Assembly: GCA_013397115.1 (NCBI GenBank)
Contig: VWZW01006289.1
Location: 616,695 to 680,694 of the forward strand
DNA: 64,000 bases
Direction: 5' to 3'
From: Edolisoma coerulescens
Lineage: Eukaryota; Chordata; Aves; Passeriformes; Campephagidae
The notes beneath the pieces are model-generated. The model did no database searches and was not told the origin of the DNA. It was given only the letters and a program-made list of their open reading frames with translations. The position numbers and the translations under genes were made by a program. This document shows, in pieces, positions 1 through 11,010 of the stretch; the stretch's first letter is position 1; every line of letters starts with the position of its first letter.

Positions 1-356
1 TATGGATCTATTGAAATGCGCAGAAACAACAACATTAAAGTCCTCAATCAAGATCAAAGAGGAATACTGTTCAACAGCCACGCTGGGGAAGTTGAAAGAC
101 CTCCGAACAAATCAATCTGCCATATGGCTTTAGAAAGAAAAAAATAAATAAAAAAACAAGCAACAAAAAAGCCCCCCATGCCACCCCCCCTTTCCTATGG
201 CTGAAAAGTTCAATTCTTGTTTCTCTGCCTGTTTGCGAAGCTCGGTTTAATCACGCCAAATCTGTGTGTGCCACAGGCGAGGGGAGTGTGTTTAGTCTAT
301 GGCTGGGAAGCCTAATTTAACGCTCGGTACTAGACATCAAGGGTGTGGATGGAGCC
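1..356. other. Unique non-coding sequence left of the CpG island
   Basis: No convincing gene. The stretch has an A-rich patch at about 139-170 and a short C-rich run near 173-192. The short open frame that begins near 299 runs into the poly-T run and the GC-rich block, so it is composition-driven and not a credible protein. Confidence 0.6.
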
Positions 357-372
357 TTTTTTTTTTTTTTTN
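357..372. repeat. Poly-T run ending in an undetermined base (N)
   Basis: Fifteen T residues (357-371) are followed by a single N at 372, the only ambiguous base in the window. It sits at the left edge of the CpG-dense block. This looks like an unresolved homopolymer or a collapsed assembly gap, so the true length and the join here are uncertain. Confidence 0.9.
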
Positions 373-381
373 CACTTTTGA

Positions 382-562
382 CGGAGGGACGGTGTTATCT
401 CGACGCCCCGGACCGGCAGAACCCCATCGCCCCCTGGCACCCCGCCTCCGAGCTCCCCGGCGGAGTCGCCCCCCGCCCCCGGCCCGGCCCTTCCTGGGCG
501 CACCGGCCCCGCGCCGCCCTCCCTCCGTCTTGCGCTTGGGACGCGAACTGCTCCGGCAATGA
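382..562. promoter_or_regulatory. CpG island (possible promoter)
   Basis: This short block contains roughly two dozen CpG dinucleotides and is strongly G+C rich, including GC-box-like CCGCCC/GGGCGC strings, while the flanks are AT-leaning and CpG-poor. Such islands usually mark a transcription start or a developmental regulator locus in vertebrates. No downstream coding exon could be linked to it, and the open frames crossing it on both strands encode Pro/Arg/Ala-rich low-complexity peptides. It could be a promoter whose first exon is non-coding, an intragenic island of a transcription factor locus, or the edge of a larger island lost at the N. Function is inferred from composition only. Confidence 0.7.
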
Positions 563-679
563 GAAGAAAACAAAATTGGGGCCGGGGGAGGCTTTAAATC
601 CTGCCCTTTCCAGTGCTTATTACAAGAACCCTCGGAATAAAGGGAAGCGGTGGGGGTGGGGGGCAGCGAGCGAGAGGGG

Positions 680-900
680 AAAGTTGGTAATGAAGGATAC
701 ACGAATCATAAAATGTAAGCTATGTGTGATTAATGATCTGCACTAATTTGTATAGCAGGCGTGTTAAAGGTCATTGACAATTGTTGCTGCTTTCAGCATG
801 AATGCCTGAGTGGGATGTATTTGGGACAATCAAATTTAATTCTAATTCACAGAAAAAAAAAATAACAAGACACGCATAGCAGCTGGACAAAATATAGAGA
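680..900. promoter_or_regulatory. Candidate conserved non-coding element next to the CpG island
   Basis: AT-rich unique sequence with dense homeodomain cores (GATTAATGATC near 730; TTTAATTCTAATT near 835), a nuclear-receptor half site AAAGGTCA (about 767-774) followed at once by TTGACAATTG, a SOX-like and CAATTG motif. There is no open frame or repeat. The texture matches vertebrate enhancer elements flanking developmental genes. Alignment to other vertebrates would decide. Confidence 0.4.
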
Positions 901-2080
901 GGACGCGCTTTTAAAAAGGCACGTTGCCTGTTCTTCAAAGGCGGCTTCATTACATTAATGTGGTGTCTTTAAGTGCCTCAATAGTAAATAACGTATCTGG
1001 AATGTCTGGATTTTGTCCCTTATGCATCAGCATCTTTCCTGCACACTTTTTCAATCGCGGGCCAAATTGGGCTCCCAATTACTCCAGAAGTGCAGCGTTT
1101 TGTGGGAATTCTGAGTTCACTGGTGCCAGATTTACCTGTGAGTGGACCAGAGCAGATGTCACCTCTCAGAGCCCGAAGACTCCACGCCCAGCACACGCCT
1201 ATAACACAAGTGTGTAGATTCTCTAATCAGAGTTTATATAGTACTTCAGTATTTCTTTACACAAAGAGTAAGAAATCCATTATAAATCAGCATTCCTGGG
1301 CAGTATTTAGAACTACAGTATTAAGCTAACAATTTCCATATGGCGAAAATTGACAAGTCAGAGCAATGAAAGGTGCATGAGACTTCTCAACTCCTCTACC
1401 TAAAAATGTGATTTTTATGACCTACTCCTTTTCTTTCGGAGTCTGTACAGATTCTTTTCCTTAGACAGTAAAACATGAGAATACACAACACAGTGCTTGC
1501 TGTATTACTTGACAGAGTAATGCTTAAAATGCTTAATATTTTCCATATTTGCTTCCATAAGGCCCAGTCTTATAGTCCTTGTTCCTGTAAGAAAATAGGA
1601 GGCTACAAGGGTGACAGGACTGGAGAACCCAACTCAAGCTTAGTAAGCGAGGGGTATTCCACTTTAATGGAAAGGCAATTAAAAATTCAAAAGATGCAGA
1701 GACCTTAAAAACAATCAAGCGGTATATTAATTTCACAGAAAGTCACCAGCGGAGTTCCTCTGTCCATGTAATTTTAAATAGGAGATTTTCTCACATTTCT
1801 TCTGCTGAGTCCAGCACTTCTGGGTTTTAAAAGCAAAACTGAAACAGTGTAGGAATTTATATACTTAAAAGATAAGCAGGATGTGTTTGCATAATATCAT
1901 GTCATTAGAAATTTCAGGTAGAGATGATGGTCTTAATTTTCAATTCGTTAGTAATGTACCATTTCCATGGGTGACTGATTTGTTTGCAGACAGTTTACTC
2001 ATTTTATCTTTGCCAGAAATCTTCCAGGAGATGTCCTCCAGTTTCAAATTCTTTAAATTACAGTATTTTGTATGAGAATG
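901..2080. other. No gene seen; unique sequence
   Basis: A plus-strand open frame at 924-1217 (97 codons) has no recognisable domain, and a GTAAAT-type minus donor near 1134 is not backed by a convincing exon. Nothing else is supported. Confidence 0.55.
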
Positions 2081-2235
2081 TCAGCGATATTAATGGCTCA
2101 ATACGTGTTTTACTATTTATAGACTCGCATGTATAATAATTCTGGCTAATGAAATACTTGGAGCAGGAAAGCATTTATTTACTTTTTCTATGGTCTAATA
2201 AATTATTTGTTCAGCATTTGGGACCAGGCTTTCTC
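2081..2235. promoter_or_regulatory. Candidate enhancer-like block
   Basis: Unique AT-rich sequence with repeated homeodomain-type cores (GATATTAATGG, GGCTAATGAAA, TCTAATAAATTA) and no coding potential. The call rests on motif density only. Confidence 0.25.
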
Positions 2236-2451
2236 AAGTTAGGGAAAATGGCAGTTTGATGAAATTCTGTGTGATGACTTGTCTGCATAACTTAGCCTTA
2301 GGAGTGATTGGTGGAAGTTTAGATAAGAAAAGGTTCCCAAGAAACCCTGTGGTAGAGTAGTGAGGAAAAAAGGCCATCTCGGTAAAAGCAAGGCTGAAAG
2401 CATAGATAAATACTTCAAGACAGGCAACCAAGCCAAGTTTGGATTACATTT

Positions 2452-2505
2452 CATATATATGTGTGTGCGTATGTGTGTGTGTACATGTCACACACACAGA
2501 TACAG
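2452..2505. repeat. (TG)n/(CA)n microsatellite with inverted halves
   Basis: A TATATG/TGTGTG stretch switches to CACACACA. The arms 2472-2481 (TGTGTGTGTG) and 2489-2498 (CACACACACA) are a perfect 10-bp inverted repeat around a 7-base spacer, TACATGT, so the locus could form a hairpin or cruciform. Confidence 0.85.
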
Positions 2506-3235
2506 TCAGTGAAATATAATCTAGGGGAGTCAGTCTCTTTTTTTCTGTGTGCTTGCTCAGAGTTACTCAGGTTTTTGTGCCAATTAATATTTTCTGTTGT
2601 TACAAATCTATCTGAAATTCCATTTAAATCTAAAACAGAGATTTTGCTCTCAAACTGTGCTTGGTCAGAAAAAAGAGCACACAAACTGATGACAAATCAT
2701 CTTGTATTACTCTTTACATTCTAAACCAGACTTGGTGTATCTGGAGATACAAAAAGCATGTTCAGAAGTTACCAACTGGAAGGCACAGGCAGCTCTAACA
2801 CCCATTTATGTCTGCAGATCACCACACAGAAGCATTCCCAGTAATGCTTTTAAACAAGAAACTCACATATCTGACTCCAGTTAAAATGGGCCATTCAAAC
2901 ACTGGTGTGCTTCCAGAGTTTCTGTGGGTGGCACAAATTTCACTCTGAAACAAAATGGTTTCAATTAATAACAAGCTTATACACTTGGATTAAATACATT
3001 GACTTCTCATGTGCACCACAACAATCTTTCTCTCCTCTCTAATCATCCCTCAGTAGCTGTGTGGTGTCAGGCTGCTTCCAGAGTTCATACTATGAAAACA
3101 CACCCCAACCCATCAAAGTTTTGCACACCAGCATACTCCAGGTCTGCACGGATTGAGGTCAAGCTCTGGCACCCTGTTAATTTATTCAGGCGTAAATCTC
3201 ACAAACGGATTTGAAAATATTTTTCCATTTGGAGA
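2506..3235. other. No gene seen; unique sequence
   Basis: Several short open frames on both strands (for example 2461-2724) lack domains and mostly arise from the adjacent microsatellite. No repeat family is recognised. Confidence 0.55.
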
Positions 3236-3480
3236 GGTGCACATATTTCATGATCTGACGTGTCTATTAATGTGTAACAGCAATAAGCAACTTGGTCATA
3301 TCTGTTGACAAATTGTATCAGGTGTCAGGATGTGGTCATAACCTCTTTACTTTCTACTCATACAAGTTGTCCCCTTGCTATCAATGTAATTGCATCAATG
3401 ATAAAAGATGACTGGTGTTTGTTTCCATCATCTCATTTATGGCATGTAATGAGCTTTTCCTTATGGCAGAAATAATCTGG
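3236..3480. promoter_or_regulatory. Candidate conserved non-coding element
   Basis: Long unique stretch with clustered homeodomain/POU/SOX-type strings: TCTATTAATGTG, GACAAATTG, ATCAATGTAATTGC, ATCAATGATAAAAG and GGCATGTAATGAGC. It is stop-rich in all frames. The density and lack of decay resemble deeply conserved vertebrate enhancers, but conservation was not tested. Confidence 0.4.
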
Positions 3481-4687
3481 AGACCTTTCTTGAAGAATCA
3501 ATATTTTTAACTCTAATGTCTTTCATATTTGCCCCTACTGCCAACACAGTTGCTAGGATATAGCCTGATTTTGATTTTTTGTGCTTTGATCCTCTCAAAC
3601 CCACATTTTTTTTACACTGAATTATCCAATATTGCTTTTACAATGGCACTGAGGAAGAGAGCAGAAAAAGTTAGTATCGCAAATAAGTACAGCCTCAGCG
3701 TACACGGTTATTTTAGGTTCATGCTAAATGTACCAACTTTTCCAGCCCTGGCAGTCAGATTTTCTCACCCATATGTAATTTTATAAACTACATCACGGCT
3801 TCACAGCAGGTAGGGAGCCCACAAACCTGTTCTTAATTTCAGCTTAACTGAAAGAATCTCAGCAGCAGCTGGTTTCAGAATAGTTGATACAGACTTCCAC
3901 AGATGTGGCCCATAATAGGTTCAGAAATAAAAAAGAACTAGGCCACAAAATAGAATTAATTTCAAGGAAGACAAATTCAATAAGGATGCGACTTTTAAGA
4001 TTTTTTTTTTTCTTTGAGACAGAGATCATTGGGAGGGCATATTTCTGTGGCCTGGGGTTTTCCATGCTGTCTACCGATAGTAATACTGCAGTACACTGAT
4101 TTTCTGGCAGGCTGGACCTGGCTGTTAGAGGGCTGTGCTCTCCCAAAGCAGAAAAATGGGCTATTTCTGAGTTTGTGTCGCCTCCTCTCCCCTCCCCCTC
4201 ACCCTTCTTATGTTCCTCCAAGCATAACTGATAGTACTGGAGTGCTTGTGCGCTTTTCTAACTGGACCAGACAAAGACGTACAATAGCTAAAAATGACCT
4301 CTGATGTTACAGCGAGTGCACTGCTTGGTAAAACTGGGGAAATTGGTTGCCAGCTCTAAGCAATGTGTTATTTGGGGCTGTTTCACAAACTTGAAATAAA
4401 GGACTACAGAAAAAAATGTTCATTCACAAATGTTCATTTCTGGAGTTTAGTAAGGAGAATTTAAATGATTTATGGAACGGCATGGCAAATACATCGTTGT
4501 ACTATCTTTTGCTGAGTAAAAAATACCTCAAAAGTAAAAGTGGAACAAAACAGTCACTTGTCCTCGCTAACAAAATTTCCCTTGACATTCTGTGCAGTGG
4601 TCTAAAGTGGTTGAATAATCTTAGTTTATATGGTCTTTCAACTCAGGCATGCGAGGAAAAAGGAACTTCAAAAAGAGAATATTTTAC
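3481..4687. other. No gene seen; unique sequence
   Basis: Contains a T run near 4003-4013 and an imperfect direct repeat of AAATGTTCATT (about 4414-4439). Open frames at 3859-4304 on both strands show no domain and overlap in opposite senses, as expected of chance frames. Confidence 0.55.
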
Positions 4688-4841
4688 CTGACGTGTAGTA
4701 TTTTAAGGCTTCAGTAATTAGAGAACTGCAAAGGTCAAAATAGCCATCAATATCACGAGCAACAGAGTAGAAGTAACATGTCTGAGAGGAAGTTAGTTGG
4801 TTGGCTGTAACATAATATGCTGTAAGCACTCGGATGTGGAT
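4688..4841 (-). CDS. Candidate internal coding exon of an unidentified gene
   Basis: Read on the minus strand, this 154-bp segment is bounded by a strong acceptor (a pyrimidine tract with TTTCTTCTGC and then TTGCAG just above 4841) and a good donor (CAG|GTAAAA just below 4688). In the frame starting at base 4841 it is open for 51 codons (phase 0 in, phase 1 out). The other two frames are closed by stops. The peptide begins IHIRVLTAYYVTANQL, continues through YSVARDIDGYFDLCSS and ends ITEALKYYTS. It is rich in Tyr, Ser and Leu, with helix-like stretches, no signal peptide and no motif I recognise. Third positions are pyrimidine-rich, as in real exons. The open frame extends into both introns only briefly. 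I cannot name the gene. It could be an exon of a large protein whose introns carry the surrounding elements, or a decoy. Neighbouring minus-strand exon candidates lie at 6473-6520, 10081-10259 and 14867-15001. Confidence 0.4.
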
Positions 4842-6472
4842 CTGCAATGACGAGCCGCAGAAGAAACAGTAAAAGTTAACCAGCATCAGATATTTACTTG
4901 GCTGAAAGCACACAGGAACTTGCAGATGAGAAATGGAGATGCTTTAGAGTCTAAATCCCAGAGTTTATTGCTTCACTGCAGAGATGCTGCAGCTTATACT
5001 GAGGTCCATCCACACAGATCCATTCACAGGCTGGAGTAAAAGTTTGCCAGAGCCTTCTAACCTTTCAGTGAGCCGGACAAAAACTCAGCATTCAGAAGCT
5101 CCCAAACCTTTTTTCTACCTTCTGGATCTCATTCAAAACAGAAATGTGTGTTATTAGCCTAGTTTTAGCATACTACTGCCCACATCCTAAAGTAAAATCA
5201 GGACGTACTACATTGGGGTGGGTAGCTAAGATGTTGCTGTGTATCTGCTACTCCTGAAACTGTGTGTGCCAGCCTTTATTTCTGAACTGGGGTAAATTAA
5301 AAATGAGTAAAAGTACAATGATTACATTTGAAGCTGCAGTAGTTTGCAACAGTGTAAGTCATAATCAATGTGCAGAATTTTGGGGAAAATGATTTTGAGA
5401 ATGGGAGCTCTTCCAAAAACTTTCCACTATTTCTTTCATTGCTGATAGACCATTTTTCTTCTCTGCACAATTTTATGCCAAATTGGCTACTTTTCTAATT
5501 TCCCCATAAATCACACAAAATTCATGATTTCTTTTTTCACACTTGGATCCACAAATCAACCAACTGAATTTGTTCTAGTGAGAGAAAGAGGCTGAAACAA
5601 ACACTCAGGATCATTAGCACAAAATTATCAGCATAAAATTATGCTGACTTATAACAACAAGTTGCAGACGGCTTCTCATTTGTTGCTTTCATAGAGTTTG
5701 AAAGACAGAAGTGAGTTAGGGAGGTTGGTCCACTACAGAGTTTGTGAGGCATTTGCCTTTTTCCCCCTGTTAAACTCCAAAGCTAATAAACCCAGAGCAT
5801 TCAGTAACAAGCAAGGCACTCATGTCGACAAAGACCTTACTTAGAAACAGCAAGGTTTTGAGAAACTTCTGTGGCGAGGATTTGAAGATATTTTAGTCAT
5901 ATGCAGTGCACTTTTGCTTCTCTGTTTCCTACAGTATAATCCCCTTTGCTTTCCCCCCTCTGTGTTTTAAAACGAGCACAGAAAAGGCTGAGTGTTAAAC
6001 TACACTATTCAATTGTTCAGTAAGTACACAAATTCTGTTCAAATCAGAACGAACTTTCAAGTAGACAGAAAGGGGTATTTGGATTTCTATTTGGATTTCT
6101 ATTTTATCCTGGAAACCCTGCTGAACACCAGTGTGATGAGGAATATAGCCATATCAGACCAACAAAAGGCTCCTAATGTAGTGAAGACCTCCTCCCCCCT
6201 CCTCTCCAAGGAAGCCGGCTGGCAGAGCTTTTGCTATCGGAATTGTTTGCAGAATAACCAAACTAAAGCAGCTCCCTATGTGGGTGCCTCATTCAGGAAT
6301 AAGCAGCACTTTTATTCTAAAACACTTATCTAGCTTCCTGAAGAGAACAGGCTATTTGGAAGATATTTCTTTGTTTTGGATGTTCTTGTGGAGCAACACC
6401 TTATCTGTTTTTTTTTTCCCCTTCTATTTACATTTTCATTTGCTTCTCTGACAAAAGCAGAGATGTACTCAC
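4842..6472. other. Non-coding; possibly intron of a minus-strand gene
   Basis: No repeats of known family. A small tandem duplication of a 12-base unit TATTTGGATTTC lies at 6076-6099. The open frame at 5992-6333 spans that duplication and shows no domain. Confidence 0.5.
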
Positions 6473-6520
6473 TCAATAAAGCAGTTATCACATACGCCAG
6501 CAAGTCTTAGATTCCTTCTG
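6473..6520 (-). other. Weak candidate 48-bp minus-strand exon
   Basis: Minus-strand acceptor (ATCTTTTGAACAG) and donor (TTGA|GTGAGT) enclose 48 bases that are open in phase 2 (peptide RRNLRLAGVCDNCFI). Small exons with plausible sites occur often by chance. It is listed because it lies between stronger same-strand candidates and its phase would follow 10081-10259, although it does not link in frame to 4688-4841. Confidence 0.12.
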
Positions 6521-9352
6521 CTGTTCAAAAGATTCCCAAGAACTGTTTTTATTGCAAAGGAGTCCATTAATATCATCCTGTTTTCTCCTAGGGGCTTTAT
6601 ATAATAAAAGGGTTATGCTTTACAAAGTCAAATGCAATAGATCTGCATTCCACATCACTAGTATGACAATGTTCTTGCAATGCAAGATGTACCACTAGTC
6701 ATACTTTTATTGCTATGAAGTATGTTGCTGTGTAATACTCCACATATTTTTCCCTAAGACATAAGAACATTTCATGCCAAATCCCTCTATCATCGAAGGA
6801 GTCCAGGATCCTATTTATTTTGATGGAAGTTGGGGTAATAAAAATAATAGATTGCAAAATAACTGTGGTAACAACACTGCCAAAAATGCTCGCAGAATGA
6901 TGCTGTTAGTATTGTCCAAGCCAATGTCTTGTCTCTCCAGAGAAGAAGGATGCATATGAGTGTGTACTGTCAACTCCATTTGGTGTCACTAAGGCTAAAG
7001 TGTGTGTTGGTTTGTTTGCTTACTTGTGTAACAGAATTGAAGAGAGTTGGGTTCACCATTTGGTGCTTAAGTCCCTGAAGGCTCCACCAGGTAGAACTGA
7101 CACAACACAAGCATCTTCATCTGGAGCCCACAGGAGAGAGAGCATGAGGCATAAATGGGTAGAACGGGTCAATGGGCTGTGAAGAGAGGCCAGGAGCCCT
7201 CTGGAAGTGCTCTCCTGCCTTGTAACTCCAATGGATGTTGCGGTGGTTCCAGTGCCAAGTCAGTGAGAGGCCAGCAACTGGAAGCTGGTGTGAACAGATG
7301 AACATGAACTGCTGCCCTAAGCAGCAGGAGCTAAAGAGGGGTGGCCGGTGAGGTCACAGCCAGGAGCTCCACTGGGGGACCTGGGACAAAGCTGGCTAGT
7401 TTTGCAAACCCCTACCCACCGCTGGGCTCTATATCTGCTCCTGAAGCCTGCTGTATGCCCACCTTTGCTTTTCGGAGTAAGCTACTTGGCAGAGCATTAA
7501 CAGTACCTCTGCACACTCCTTTCTTCATTCACAAGTGCTTCTGCAAGGAGTATATAACTACATTAAGTTTATGTTCAAGAGTTTTCTACTGAGTTCACAC
7601 CATTCTGCTGTAGGGCAGGCACAGTATCCATAATCTGGTTATTAAAAAAGTGCTGTTGAATGGGATATTTGCATGAATGACCTCATTTTTCAGTTGCTCA
7701 CTAGAACATTTTTAAAAGGAAGTATTTGCTTGGTTGGTAGCCAAGTGTTTTCTCCTTGACTACCAAATGTGTTTAGTCCATATTAAGGGTAAAATTCTCT
7801 CCAAAGTTCACTGGTAATTTCCAGACCCTGCAAGATTTGCACGCAAGAGACTGACAGCAACATTCTTATTTAATCATTTCCCACCATATTTCAAAAAAAT
7901 GTGGTTTTCCAGATGCTCCTGACTTCCAAATGCAAAATGGAAAATGTCCAAAAAAGGCATTACTTCATCTAATGTCATTTATTTAGCACACATACAATCC
8001 TTCTGTCCTTCTTCTGCTTTATCAAAAGCAAGGGGATGTGTGACTAGTTTGTATAACTTAAATTTCTTATCTGGACTTGCATAAGTGCATTCAGCAGCTT
8101 CCTCAGATGTACAGTTAATGGGAAATTCCATGAGTTTTACACTTAAACTTAATCAGAGATATGAATGGAAGAATGTAACCATCAAAGCTATTGCGGAGTC
8201 CTTCACTCCCTGACCTTAGGGCCCATAAACCCATGAATAAGTTACATTCATCCATGTACTAACACATTTTTTTCTTCACTAATGCAAAATGGGTTTAGAA
8301 CTCCAGCTATTAATCCAAGTCGAATTTCACTCAAACTGCTCACGAGTGGATACTTAGTCTTTGCCAAGGGTTTGTAGGACTCGTCCTCTCTTCACCCCAT
8401 GCAGCACTGGTAAATGAGGAGAGGGGAAGGACTGCACCACCGAGCAGAGCTGATGTGGCTGATCTCAACCCCAGGCAATTATGGGCTGCCTGTGGCTGCA
8501 CCTGCCCCTCGCTGTCAGCAGGGCGATGTGCCTCTCCCTGGGCGTCACCTGAAGCTGCCACAGCACGGGATGCAGGAATAACACATCTCTGTCCTGCTCC
8601 CAAAGCACCGTGCTGGGTCTGATCCCCGTTGCAGCCGTATATGCTGGGTTTGGGGAGGACCCTCCACTCACTGCATAAGCCGGTTTTTCTTCTCTTTGAG
8701 CCTCATTTTCTTGTAGCTGCAAAATGGGTCAGTACTTTCAGAGAGCTGCGCTCACTACTGCTGTAATGAAATACCCCAAGACCTTTGCTGACCCTGGCAG
8801 AGTAAACCATGGCACAAGTCATGCTTGGTACCTGTGCTTGGATTTGTGTTTTGGCATTTGTATCTCACACAGCAAGGGTTATATCCATTCAGCAATCTCT
8901 GCCGAAAGCAGTTTTGTACCTTCTTTGAGTTGGCTGCACAACCAGACTGAGGCAGTCACACAGCTAAAAGAATAAATACGCTTTGAAGAGAACAGAAACT
9001 CTGTCCCAAACGTGCACCAGAGAAAAAAAACAAGGTCTGCTGCAAATCCAGTGCAGTTTTTCTTGCAGTACTCCAAGATGGTAGATCAGGAAAGCTTAAG
9101 AAAGAAATGCCCACTCAGATAAAGACCTCTAAGATAAAAATATCTCAGTCAACACAAACTGAATATTAACAAAAAGGCTTAATGGACCTACTGAATTATA
9201 TGTAGAGGATTTTTCAGTGAAAAGTTAAACTTTTCTTTGTGTTCAGATTTGGGAAGTGAACAGGAAAAAATATCAACATCAATAAAATACTATCAATTTA
9301 AAAAAATAGTCCTCATCCCAGCTGTGGTTGATAAAATTTAATTTTGTTGTTT

Positions 9353-9368
9353 AAAAAAAAAAAAAAAA
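9353..9368. repeat. Poly-A run
   Basis: Sixteen consecutive A residues. No retroposed gene body or target-site duplication is evident upstream. Confidence 0.85.
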
Positions 9369-9926
9369 GAGTACCATCCAGACACACCTGTGAGCCAAGT
9401 TTTGACCTGATGCAATTTGATACAGGTGAGATATTAAACCCTGAAGACCAAGTTAACAATGGAAACAGTGGCAGACTGTTAACAGTAGTAAAGTGTAGTA
9501 GCTGCCATTATACTCGTAACTTACACGTTTTTCACAGCGTAGTGGGACAGCTGATAAACCCTGAACCTGCCTTGCTGCCTTTAGTTTGCCTGTAGTTTTT
9601 TTCCAGGAACGACCTTGTGTTTACTGATTAATTCTGCAACTCACTTCATGGCGAATTAGAACAGCTAGAACATTTTTAATATCAAGAGCATTTTGCCTCA
9701 TTTCTTCATTGTCTTTGTAATTTAAATATCCTGTTGTGTAAGCCTAAAGGCAGGAAGTGAGCTATACAAACCCTTACAATAACAGTATTAGGTTGCAGAT
9801 AAGCCCATGTGCTCAGTGGTGTTGGGTAATTTTTTTTTCCCAAGGTAATAAAAGTTTTGCCAATACTGGAAGAAATGCTAGAATGCTTTAACGCATTTCA
9901 ATTTTTCAAAATGAGCTTCATCTGTT

Positions 9927-9947
9927 ACACACACACACACAAAAAAA
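9927..9947. repeat. Short (AC)n plus A-rich microsatellite
   Basis: About seven AC units followed by a run of A. Confidence 0.8.
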
Positions 9948-10080
9948 TACTGTCCCAATAACAAGAAATTACTGTGGCCCCTTATGCCAGCCTTTAATTA
10001 TTTATCTTCACTCTGTGTTTCTGCCGTGAAACCCAAACCTTTTCAGCAGGCAGAGAGATAGTGGTGGGGTAGGTGCCTAC

Positions 10081-10259
10081 CTATCCTCTCTTCCATTCTT
10101 TTCCCTCCAACTCAGCACTGTTTTAATGCAAATCAAACCCGTGGTGCGTACATAGCCAGCACAGATATCCTTACACTTCATGCACCTGGCAGTCAGCTTT
10201 CCTGCCGAGGCTGCAGCTGAACTGGATTGTTTCCTCTTGTGGTGATTACGCTTGGCTCT
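10081..10259 (-). other. Candidate exon of a minus-strand transcript
   Basis: On the minus strand a clean acceptor (TGTCTTTTATTGCAG just above 10259) opens 179 bases that end at a usable donor (GATAG|GTAGGC below 10081). A second internal donor (GCCAG|GTGCAT) would end the exon at 10186. Only the phase-0 frame is open throughout. Its peptide begins RAKRNHHKRKQSSSAAASAG, a basic and then Ser/Ala-rich stretch, and continues with a Cys pair (CMKCKD). I recognise no family. If the 14867-15001 candidate is spliced at its internal donor (exon 14902-15001), the two join in phase 0. With its distal donor, this exon would instead meet a stop after about 22 codons. It could be coding or part of a long non-coding RNA. 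Confidence 0.28.
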
Positions 10260-10640
10260 CTGCAATAAAAGACAACAAGAATTTCTTACAGATGATAAAC
10301 ACAAGCCTTTTTTTTTTTTAATATATACCTAGATTTATAGGCCTAAGGGAGAAAATTCTGTTAATGGCAATATTTAGAATTTCTCAAATGAATCAAATAA
10401 TTTTTGCAAGCCAGACACACAATGAGCATTTCAAACTGCGAGCAGGCCATGTAACCTACCAGTGCTGCATTTAACAAAAGTAGGACATGATTTCTGCATC
10501 TATTCTCCTTTAATAAGATTATGATCCTGACTGTCCTGTTCTGACTGCAGTCGGAGGTAGCGTTGCTGCTGAGTGGCTCACGAGCAGTAGGCTTGTGTGC
10601 TTGCATAACTGATCCCGAATTACACACGGTGACTATCTAT
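10260..10640. other. No gene seen; unique sequence
   Basis: A T run at about 10310-10319 and a minus-strand open frame (10361-10627) without domains. Nothing further is supported. Confidence 0.5.
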
Positions 10641-11010
10641 AGGTGCTAATCTTGAACATGACAAAACGTTTGATGTCTCTGTGTATATTTGCACAAGCAC
10701 ATTTGCACCCTCATGGCACATACACATTCATATCAAACGCACGGCATGATGTGTAATGTGATTATTACACGTTTGTGTAAGTGCAGTGTGAAAAGGAAAA
10801 ATTGCCTGACGCTTTACCTTTATAAGCCTGTCTTCACAGACAGATAAATTTTATCAGAGTTTAGCCATTTCTGCTGTCATTTTGTGCAGCATCTAATTTA
10901 GGCCCAAATGCTAATGGCAATTTCAGCCAAAACTGTTTAGCTGTTTCTGAAACAGAAAGCAGGTTGTTTTGCTTATCAATAAACAGTCTGGATTTTCACT
11001 AGGAATTGTT
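10641..11010. promoter_or_regulatory. Candidate conserved non-coding element
   Basis: Contiguous unique sequence with enhancer-like content: GTGTAATGTGATTATTACACG (an imperfect palindrome near 10750-10772), CTAATTTAGGCCC, AATGCTAATGGCAATT and TTATCAATAAAC. It is stop-rich in all frames. Conservation was not tested. Confidence 0.4.

Larger units (their letters stand above)
6521..10080. other. Non-coding; possibly intronic
   Basis: Unique sequence. Contains a moderately GC-rich patch at about 8400-8650, a 16-base poly-A (9353-9368) and a short (AC)n followed by poly-A (9927-9947). Short open frames have no domain support. Confidence 0.5.

Noticed and set aside
299..746. Open frames across the CpG island on both strands (87, 121 and 133 codons)
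   Set aside because: They include the poly-T/N run and give Pro/Arg/Ala-rich low-complexity peptides. GC-rich DNA is poor in stops, so these are composition artefacts.
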